Assembly (NCBI GenBank): GCA_016295005.1
Contig: JAEDMA010000067.1
Location: forward strand, 1-7,052
From: Christensenellaceae bacterium
GTDB taxonomy: Bacteria; Bacillota; Clostridia; Christensenellales; Borkfalkiaceae
DNA: 7,052 nucleotides
Direction of reading: 5' to 3'
Shown here: one piece after another, positions 1 through 5,400 of the stretch
Layout of the letters: each line of letters opens with the position of its first letter
How positions within the stretch are numbered: the stretch's first letter is position 1
Notes under the pieces: model-generated
Database searches by the model: none
Seen by the model: the letters and a program-made list of their open reading frames with translations, nothing else
Told to the model about the DNA's origin: nothing
Program-made: the position numbers and the translations under genes

Positions 1-2266
1 AAGCAGTTATAAAGCCACTTATGAAAACTATTATTCGGACGGAGCAAAAACCGCGTCTTTCGGAAGAACGGAAGTCGCTAAAACTTTAGAAGAAGACGCG
101 CTTAAAGATACCATATTTTTACCCGCAGGCAGCAGTTATATTCTCGGAGTATACGGAATAAACGAAGGAACGAAAATATATCAACTGCCTTACTTCGTTT
201 TAGAAGAAACGGAAAGCGTAACCGCGCCGAAAATAGTCGATTACGTGTTAAACGGCGGAGAGAATTCCGAGAAGAACGCGGGCGTTTTGTATAAAGGAGA
301 AAACGAAATAACCCTTTATCCCGCGGCGAAAACGGGTTACGATTTTATCGGCTGGTTACATAGCGGAAAAATCTATTCTTCAAACGAAAGAGTAGCGGTA
401 ACCGAAGATTTAACGTTTAACGCTCTTTATTATAAACTTACCACGGTAGGGGGAAGCCTTAAACTGAAACCCAACGACTTGAAAATGCGTTTCGTTTCGG
501 AAATATCTGCCGAAACGCTCGGTATGCTCGACGGACTGAACCTTGAATACGTTCTCGGCACTCTTTTACTTCCGTCCGACATGAAAAACGGAGCGTTGAC
601 GGTTGATACGAATTACGTTTCCGACAACGAAAGGCTGGTATGGAACGGCGAAACGGACGATGCGAAACGGTTTAACGTTTTACTCGGCGGATTCGACGTT
701 TCGGGCGAAATAACGGAAACTGTTAAAAACAGACTGGAAAGAAGCATATCCGCAAGGGCGTACTTAAAGATAACCGCAGACGGTAAAGAAACTATCTGTT
801 ACGGAAACGAAATAGAAAGGTCTGCTTACGAAATAGCGCAATCGGCTTATAACGACTATAAAGAAGAAGCGACGGGCGATTACGTAAATAAGGTCACGAT
901 TAACGGTAAAGAAGTTTACAGCGCGTTGAACGAAGAGCAGATTGCGGTTTTGGCAAAGGTGTTAAGCGCAGGTAAAGAACTGACGACGGCGGAAGGTATA
1001 GGGAATCAGGCCAACTTATACGGCGTGTGCTATAATCTCGACGAAAGATTGTATACCGGTAACGACTGTTACGATTTGGAAAAAGAAATTACTCTTATAC
1101 GTAATCTGGGCGTAAAAAGCGTAAGAGTCTGGCTGCACGCCACGACCTACCTTGTAAACCCTGCTACCGTTAATAAAGCGAAATGCGAAGAATCGCATAA
1201 ACTTATAGACCTTCTAAAAAAAAACGGTATACAAGTCATCGCGATGAGCCATACGAATTTTAACGAAGGCACGGTAAAATCGGGAAAACCCGAAAGGAAT
1301 ATTACCGAAGGCGCTTACTACGTTAAATGGCTCAAAGATTATTATTTGTCTTTCAAGACGTTATCTGCGGAATTTAAAAACGTAGACGTGTGGGAAGTAG
1401 ACAATGAAATCAATAACCCCGATTTTATGAAGAGTATTTACACCGACGCGGAAACGGTGTATACTTTGAAGCAGATGGCGGATATATCCGCCGATATGCT
1501 TTATTATGCGAGCAGGGGAATAAGAGAAAGCAATAAAGCCGCCCTCGTTTTAATGGGCGGCATAACCGAACCTACGGGGCTCGGAACCACGACGAACAAC
1601 GTGGACTTTTTACAATATTTGTACGATAATATAAAAAGCGGAAACTTCGGGTATTTTTACGATACGGAATCCAAAGAAAAGGCGTCGGTAAATCCCGACG
1701 ATTATTTTAACGCTGTGGGCTGGCACCCGTACATTTCCACGGGGATTTTCAACGCCGATTACTTCGTTGAAAAGAATAACGAAATATATCAGGTAGTGCT
1801 TAATAACGAAGGAAAACATAAAAAGGTTTTCTTTACCGAAATGGGTTTTTCGGGAGACGCGTCGAGAGAAACTCTTATCGCCGAGAACGTTAAAAATCTT
1901 TACGAAACGGCAAAACTGAAAATGCCTTACGTAGAAGCGGTAAACTATTATAAAATGTTTAACGTCGCGGTTGTCGGCTGGACGGGAACGAAAAGCCGTT
2001 ACGGACTTTTTTACGATCCCGATTCGAACAGGAGCGACGATAACGACGACGGCACCGTAAACACGCCCGGCGCGCCTAAAAAAGCGGCGTACGCCTTTCA
2101 GAAAGTCGCGGGCGGAAAAGGTGAACTCACTCTCTTAACGAAAAGCCTTTCAACGAATTCGTTAAACGAATTAAACTTCGGCGAAGAAACCGCAGAAACG
2201 TTGCGTAATTGTCAGGCGGAATCGTTAAAGCAAAAACTTTATATAATAACGGGCAAAGAACAATAA
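1..2266 (+). CDS. Multidomain extracellular glycoside hydrolase, clan GH-A-like TIM barrel (5' partial)
   Basis: Probably hydrolyses a polysaccharide or oligosaccharide outside the cell; the substrate cannot be read from sequence. The frame is open from base 2 with no stop, so the GTG at 245 is internal and the gene begins before the window; 754 residues are visible (numbered from base 2). Order: tail of a beta-rich module shared with the next two genes (about 1-72), a Listeria-Bacteroides-type repeat (about 81-145), a domain of unknown function (about 153-325), then a TIM barrel (about 337-703). Barrel strands are recognisable: NLYGVCYN, VKSVRVWLH, IQVIAMSH, VDVWEVDNEIN, ALVLMGG, FNAVGWHPY, VFFTEMGFSG, VEAVNYYKMF. 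By clan GH-A rules E469 (after N468) is the acid/base and E613 the nucleophile; WHPY (574-577) also fits. The WEV-NE pattern resembles GH39, but GH5 or another GH-A family is possible. No C-terminal anchor is seen. A signal peptide would lie upstream. Barrel confidence is high, family assignment low. Confidence 0.85.
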   Translation, partial: SSYKATYENYYSDGAKTASFGRTEVAKTLEEDALKDTIFLPAGSSYILGVYGINEGTKIYQLPYFVLEETESVTAPKIVDYVLNGGENSEKNAGVLYKGENEITLYPAAKTGYDFIGWLHSGKIYSSNERVAVTEDLTFNALYYKLTTVGGSLKLKPNDLKMRFVSEISAETLGMLDGLNLEYVLGTLLLPSDMKNGALTVDTNYVSDNERLVWNGETDDAKRFNVLLGGFDVSGEITETVKNRLERSISARAYLKITADGKETICYGNEIERSAYEIAQSAYNDYKEEATGDYVNKVTINGKEVYSALNEEQIAVLAKVLSAGKELTTAEGIGNQANLYGVCYNLDERLYTGNDCYDLEKEITLIRNLGVKSVRVWLHATTYLVNPATVNKAKCEESHKLIDLLKKNGIQVIAMSHTNFNEGTVKSGKPERNITEGAYYVKWLKDYYLSFKTLSAEFKNVDVWEVDNEINNPDFMKSIYTDAETVYTLKQMADISADMLYYASRGIRESNKAALVLMGGITEPTGLGTTTNNVDFLQYLYDNIKSGNFGYFYDTESKEKASVNPDDYFNAVGWHPYISTGIFNADYFVEKNNEIYQVVLNNEGKHKKVFFTEMGFSGDASRETLIAENVKNLYETAKLKMPYVEAVNYYKMFNVAVVGWTGTKSRYGLFYDPDSNRSDDNDDGTVNTPGAPKKAAYAFQKVAGGKGELTLLTKSLSTNSLNELNFGEETAETLRNCQAESLKQKLYIITGKEQ
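2..220 (+). other. Partial copy of shared beta-rich module (copy 1 of 4)
   Basis: Residues 1-72 of the hydrolase fragment look like the C-terminal part of the module found in the next two genes. Matching landmarks are an aromatic-rich strand followed by SDG (YYSDGAKT; compare YVSDGEYT in the next gene), then LPAGSSYILGVYG (compare LKKGNAYFFAIT, VKSGTTVYYEYG and VTAGDSFVAVIYG), then a final strand LPYFVLEE (compare LPSFVFSAEE). The match is by eye and the N-terminal half is outside the window. Confidence 0.55.
242..436 (+). other. Listeria-Bacteroides (InlB B-type / Flg_new-like) repeat
   Basis: Residues about 81-145 of the hydrolase fragment carry the usual layout of this beta-grasp-like repeat: YVLNGGEN at the start, an ITLYPAAKTGYDFIGWLH core with the G-Y-x-F-x-G-W signature, and closing strands VAVTEDLTFNALYYK. 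These repeats are common in secreted and surface proteins of Firmicutes and Bacteroidetes and usually act as spacers or binding modules rather than catalytic domains. One copy is visible. Confidence 0.75.
458..980 (+). other. Clostridia-type domain of unknown function preceding the barrel
   Basis: Residues about 153-325 of the hydrolase fragment. It starts with a strand (LKMRFVSEIS), continues with a strand LEYVLGTLLLPSD, then a later strand SISARAYLKITADGKE and a helix IERSAYEIAQSAYNDY. I recognise this layout (a 'MRF...', then '..GTLL.P.D', then '.ARAYLK.TADGKE' and 'RS.YE.AQ.A') as recurring in large secreted proteins of uncultured gut Clostridia, but know no assigned function. It links the repeat to the barrel. 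Confidence 0.5.
1013..2110 (+). other. Catalytic (beta/alpha)8 barrel, clan GH-A-like
   Basis: All eight strands can be placed between residues 338 and about 703 of the fragment. The acid/base Glu codon is at 1406-1408 within WEVDNEIN, and the nucleophile Glu codon is at 1838-1840 within FFTEMGFS. The spacing of 144 residues between strands 4 and 7 is compatible with clan GH-A, slightly long. After strand 8 the chain reads YGLFY, then an Asp-rich insert, then PKKAAYAFQ, matching the typical 'kpayyAl' ending of GH39/GH5-type barrels. Confidence 0.8.
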
Positions 2267-2279
2267 TTTTTTATTAAAC

Positions 2280-2286
2280 GGGGAAA
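2280..2286 (+). promoter_or_regulatory. Ribosome binding site for the first anchored surface protein
   Basis: GGGGAAA lies 2 to 8 bases ahead of the ATG at 2289 in the 22 bp gap after the hydrolase stop codon. The gap has no room for a promoter or a terminator stem, so the gene is very likely read from the hydrolase transcript. Confidence 0.6.
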
Positions 2287-2288
2287 TA

Positions 2289-3563
2289 ATGAAAATACTT
2301 AATAAATTACCCATATTTTTACTTGCGGTTATATTATCCTTTACGGCTTTTTCGGGGATAAAAACCGTTAAAGCCGACGGCGGAACGGCGGAAACGATTA
2401 CTTCCGACGATATCGTAACGGGCGTAAGGGGTAAAATCGCAAGCGGAAGCGACACGACGGAATTTTCCACCGCAAAATACACTGCGGACGTGCTTTACGG
2501 AACGATAGAAGAGATGAAAAGTTTTTCCGAACTCAAAGCGGAAAACGGCGTTGGCTCTGACGAAACGTATCATACTTCTTCGGGCGCGGACTACACGAGC
2601 GCGCACTTAAACAAATCGTTTATAAGGGTTTCCAAAGGGTACGGGATATTTTATAAACTCGTTTTTACCGAAAACGTTTGCCTTGAAATTAAAAACGATA
2701 AGCAATCTAAGGACGGACCGAAATCGAAAATAACCTTTACATCGTACGTTTCCGACGGGGAATATACCGTTAAAAGGCATTCGGTAACTCTTCCCGAGAA
2801 CCTAAACAATCCGTTCGTTTTCGAAGGCGATTTAAATCACACGCTGCATCTTAAAAAGGGAAACGCGTACTTTTTTGCGATAACTACGGATAAAACGGGA
2901 ATATCGTACTCTAACGCCTTGCCGAGTTTCGTTTTTTCCGCCGAAGAATACGACGAAACGCAGAGTTTCGATTTTGCTGCGTATAAAAAATTCAGAACGA
3001 GAGCGACGGAAATCGCCGACGAATTATTAAACTATTATCTCGCGAAAGATTCGTCGCTGTATTCCGAAGCGAACGACCTTGAAATGATAAATATAGTCGC
3101 CAAAGCGACGGAAGAACTTAAAACTATCGAATTCGGCAACGATCTCGAAGAATATAAAAGGCTTGCGACAGAAAAAATCGACGCCGTGCCGACGTTAGAA
3201 CGGGAAGCGGAAGAATTAGCCGAATCGAAAGCCGAAAAAATAAAAGAACTGAAAGATTATTACACCGAAAAGAAAGCAGAAGGGTACGATTTTACCGCTC
3301 TTAAAAAAATACAGGCCGTAATCGATAAATACGAAAAAACGATAAACGGCGCGACGGATAAATATAAACTTTCCGCCGAATACAATCTCGCAAAAAGAGA
3401 ACTTCAGGACGTTACGAAAACTTCTTCCTTAACAGACTTTATAACGTATAACACGGCGTTGTTCGTTATTCTTGTCGTCGGCGCGGCTTTGGTTATCGGG
3501 GCGGGCGCAGTCATCGCGACAGTTATCGTAAAAAAGAAAAAAAAGGGGATCAAAAATGATTAA
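2289..3563 (+). CDS. Exported, membrane-anchored surface protein with beta module and helical repeats
   Basis: A 424-residue protein of no named family that I recognise. It has a signal peptide (MKILNKL, hydrophobic stretch 8-24, likely cleavage after VKA at 29), a beta-rich module at about 56-229, two three-helix repeats at about 233-375 with Lys/Glu-rich composition, one transmembrane helix at about 390-414 and a short KKKKKGIKND tail. The predicted topology is a mostly extracellular protein held by its C-terminal helix with the basic tail inside. It is paralogous in layout to the next gene. Its position between a secreted hydrolase and sugar-importer permeases suggests a role in capturing glycan or enzyme at the surface; that is inference. 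No LPXTG motif precedes the helix, so sortase anchoring is unlikely. The ATG start is supported by the GGGGAAA site and the signal peptide. Confidence 0.85.
   Translation: MKILNKLPIFLLAVILSFTAFSGIKTVKADGGTAETITSDDIVTGVRGKIASGSDTTEFSTAKYTADVLYGTIEEMKSFSELKAENGVGSDETYHTSSGADYTSAHLNKSFIRVSKGYGIFYKLVFTENVCLEIKNDKQSKDGPKSKITFTSYVSDGEYTVKRHSVTLPENLNNPFVFEGDLNHTLHLKKGNAYFFAITTDKTGISYSNALPSFVFSAEEYDETQSFDFAAYKKFRTRATEIADELLNYYLAKDSSLYSEANDLEMINIVAKATEELKTIEFGNDLEEYKRLATEKIDAVPTLEREAEELAESKAEKIKELKDYYTEKKAEGYDFTALKKIQAVIDKYEKTINGATDKYKLSAEYNLAKRELQDVTKTSSLTDFITYNTALFVILVVGAALVIGAGAVIATVIVKKKKKGIKND
2454..2975 (+). other. Shared beta-rich module (copy 2 of 4)
   Basis: Residues about 56-229 of the 424-residue protein. 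Landmarks in order: entry strand TTEFSTAKYTADV, central strand pair FYKLVFTENVCLEIKN (120-135), ITFTSYVSDGEYT (148-160), LKKGNAYFFAITTD (188-201), LPSFVFSAEEYDE (211-223) and exit QSFDF. The same order occurs in both copies of the next gene. Predominantly beta by residue pattern; no catalytic motif is evident. Confidence 0.6.
2985..3413 (+). other. Two FIVAR-like three-helix repeats
   Basis: Residues about 233-303 and 313-375 of the 424-residue protein. Both start with a helix ending in an L-x-x-YY segment (ADELLNYYLAK; KIKELKDYYTEK), followed by an Ala/Leu-rich helix and a final helix; the first copy ends with IDAVPTL. Such modules usually form a stalk that lifts an N-terminal binding domain away from the membrane. 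Confidence 0.6.
3543..3548 (+). promoter_or_regulatory. Ribosome binding site inside the poly-Lys tail codons of the upstream gene
   Basis: AAGGGG ends 7 bases before the ATG at 3556. It lies within the last codons of the upstream gene, directly after a run of eight A (3537-3544). With the 8 bp overlap of the two genes this suggests translational coupling. It supports the ATG at 3556 as the true start. Confidence 0.65.
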
Positions 3564-5400
3564 AAAAATAAAATTCATCGCTTTGTCGGTAATGATTGCG
3601 GTTACGGCTATAACGGGCGCGGGCGTTTATAAGCAGGCGGCGAATGCCGCCGGAACGGCCGATACCTTATCCCTTTACGACGCGGTAAAAAACACCGCGG
3701 AAAATAACGGTGCTTTAATCACGGGTGAAACGTTCGATTATACCGTGGGCGTTTCCGAACATACCGTAACCAACAACGTCGTATCTAACGATTTTGTTTT
3801 CAAAAGTTTCGACAGTTTCGACAAAGAGTTGCCGAAATTAAAGTTTACCGACTGGAAACAGACGGAAACGGCGGCGTTAAGCGGAAATCCTTACGGACCG
3901 CAGATAAACGTCAATTCCGCGTACAGCGATTCGAACGGCATAATAAGGGTGAACAGAGCGGAAAGCGTGTCTGTTAAACTTGTATTTAAAAAGAACGCGA
4001 AACTTTCCGTTACTCACGACGAAATAACGGGAATAATCGATACCGATAAAGATATAAGAATAAGAATTTACACCGAAACGGACGGAAAACAAACTTTGGT
4101 TACGCAAAACCCGTTGTATTCCGGGAGCAGCGCGAGAGAAGCGAATTCTCTGGGCGCGGAAATCAACGTAAAAAGCGGAACTACCGTTTATTACGAATAC
4201 GGCGCCGTAGGCGGCTGGGAGAAAACTCTCAAAGCCAAAACGCTCGGAAGCGGTATGTTCGTAAACTTCACGGCAGATACAGAAAGTTACGACAACAGTT
4301 TCGGTTTAACGTTGAACGGTATGGCGGAAGCGACCGCTACGAACGGATTTAATTCCGTCGAATATAACGAAACGGTGGATTTTTCCGTTAAACACGGCAA
4401 GTTGGGCGCGGAAGTACCTTTCGACGTGACGGGAACCAACCTTATGCAGACGACGGAAAGAAACGACGGAGGAACTTACGCTTCCGTATATTTTAAATAC
4501 GTCGATACCTTAATGCGTACCAACGGCGAAAAGGACGTAATCGTAGTCGAATTAACCTTTAAAAAGAACGTTAAAATTACCGTTGGCAGCGCCGCGATAA
4601 ATAGTCCCACGAACGGCACGGCGTACTATAAATATTACGTAAAAAGGGTTTCGGGCGGAGAAAATTTTTATAAAAATCTCGAAACTTTCAAAATAACGAA
4701 TACCGCGGCGGAAGAAAACGCGATAGGCTTTACCGCGTCGGTAACCGCGGGGGATTCGTTCGTTGCGGTAATCTACGGGAGTAACTGCACGACGAATATA
4801 TTCTTACAGCCCGACTTCGAAATAAACGAAAAAGGGTATAACGAATCGGAAACTTTCGATTTTACCGAAACGATAGAGTTTGCGGGTTACGTTAAAGAAC
4901 AGAAAACGGAAACAAAACGTAAATATGACGAACTTTTTTCCGATACTTACGAAACGGCGTATCTCGAAAAATTGTATAACGACTTTATAACCGAAACGGA
5001 TAAAGCGGAAACAAAAGAAGAAGTAAAAGCCGCCGCCGATAAATTTAACGCGCTTATAGACGACGTTGAAACAAAAACGCAGGTAACCGCGGCGATAGAC
5101 ACGGCAAAAACCCGTGTAAACGACTACGTGTCTGCGCTTGATAAAAACAAATATTCCGAAGAAGTTTATAACGAAATACTTTCTATAAAAGAAAAAGGTC
5201 TTTCAGAAATAGAAGGTGTGAAAACGAGTACAGCCGCAAAAACGAAAGCCGACGAAATCATCGGCGAAATAAACCTTCTGCCCGTACTCGAAGTAAACAA
5301 CACGCCGCTCATAATAACCTTAATCGTAATAGCGGTAATTTTAGCCGCCGCGGCAGCAACTACGGTCGTAATCCTTAAAGGGAGAAAGAAAACGAAATGA
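3556..5400 (+). CDS. Exported, membrane-anchored surface protein with two beta modules and helical repeats
   Basis: A 614-residue larger relative of the upstream gene product; no named family recognised. It has a signal peptide (MIKKIK, hydrophobic 7-24, likely cleavage after ANA at 31), two copies of the beta-rich module (about 57-249 and 270-436), two FIVAR-like helical repeats (about 445-506 and 510-578), a transmembrane helix at about 584-607 and the tail KGRKKTK. The most conserved strand is near identical in the two modules: VKLVFKKNAKLSVT (140-153) and VELTFKKNVKITVG (331-344). The gene starts 8 bp inside its upstream neighbour and overlaps the permease gene by an ATGA, so all three are probably made together. 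Role by context: surface glycan capture or presentation to the importer (inference). It could instead be an adhesin or a scaffold for the hydrolase. The segment LPVLE just before the helix resembles a sortase site but lacks TG. Confidence 0.85.
   Translation: MIKKIKFIALSVMIAVTAITGAGVYKQAANAAGTADTLSLYDAVKNTAENNGALITGETFDYTVGVSEHTVTNNVVSNDFVFKSFDSFDKELPKLKFTDWKQTETAALSGNPYGPQINVNSAYSDSNGIIRVNRAESVSVKLVFKKNAKLSVTHDEITGIIDTDKDIRIRIYTETDGKQTLVTQNPLYSGSSAREANSLGAEINVKSGTTVYYEYGAVGGWEKTLKAKTLGSGMFVNFTADTESYDNSFGLTLNGMAEATATNGFNSVEYNETVDFSVKHGKLGAEVPFDVTGTNLMQTTERNDGGTYASVYFKYVDTLMRTNGEKDVIVVELTFKKNVKITVGSAAINSPTNGTAYYKYYVKRVSGGENFYKNLETFKITNTAAEENAIGFTASVTAGDSFVAVIYGSNCTTNIFLQPDFEINEKGYNESETFDFTETIEFAGYVKEQKTETKRKYDELFSDTYETAYLEKLYNDFITETDKAETKEEVKAAADKFNALIDDVETKTQVTAAIDTAKTRVNDYVSALDKNKYSEEVYNEILSIKEKGLSEIEGVKTSTAAKTKADEIIGEINLLPVLEVNNTPLIITLIVIAVILAAAAATTVVILKGRKKTK
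3724..4302 (+). other. Shared beta-rich module (copy 3 of 4)
   Basis: Residues about 57-249 of the 614-residue protein. Landmarks: entry GETFDYTVGV, strand VKLVFKKNAKLSVT (140-153), IRIYTETDGKQT (169-180), VKSGTTVYYEYGAVG (205-219), MFVNFTADTESYD (234-246) and exit NSFG. The longer loop between entry and the FKKN strand makes this the largest copy. Confidence 0.6.
4363..4863 (+). other. Shared beta-rich module (copy 4 of 4)
   Basis: Residues about 270-436 of the 614-residue protein. Landmarks: entry YNETVDFSVKHG, strand VELTFKKNVKITVG (331-344), KYYVKRVSGGENF (359-371), VTAGDSFVAVIYGSN (396-410), QPDFEINEKGYNE (418-430) and exit SETFDF, which is very similar to the exit QSFDF of the copy in the preceding gene. 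The tandem arrangement with copy 3 suggests internal duplication. Confidence 0.6.
4888..5289 (+). other. Two FIVAR-like three-helix repeats
   Basis: Residues about 445-506 and 510-578 of the 614-residue protein. The pattern Y-x-x-x-x-L...A-x-T-x-E-E-V-x-A-A-x-x-x-x-N-A-L (first copy, ending FNALIDDVET) is typical of FIVAR-type modules of Gram-positive surface proteins. The second copy (VNDYVSALDKNKYSEEVYNE and on to INLLPVLE) ends like the first repeat of the preceding gene (IDAVPTLE). Confidence 0.65.

Noticed and set aside
245..247. GTG as the start codon of the hydrolase gene
   Set aside because: The frame is open from base 2 with coding character, and residues 1-72 resemble the module in the neighbouring genes; no signal peptide follows the GTG. 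The gene is 5' truncated by the window.
2267..2288. Terminator or promoter between the hydrolase and the first surface protein gene
   Set aside because: Only 22 bp, AT-rich, no inverted repeat and too short for a full promoter ahead of the ribosome site.
1016..2606. Minus-strand open frames of 60-90 codons opposite the hydrolase and the first surface protein
   Set aside because: Short, overlapping well-supported coding sequence, and without signals or recognisable domains.
3877..4107. Minus-strand 76-codon open frame opposite the second surface protein
   Set aside because: Antisense to a beta module copy; no supporting features.
5278..5292. LPVLE as a sortase recognition site
   Set aside because: It lacks the TG of LPXTG and corresponds to the end of a helical repeat that in the neighbouring protein ends similarly (VPTLE) far from the membrane helix.
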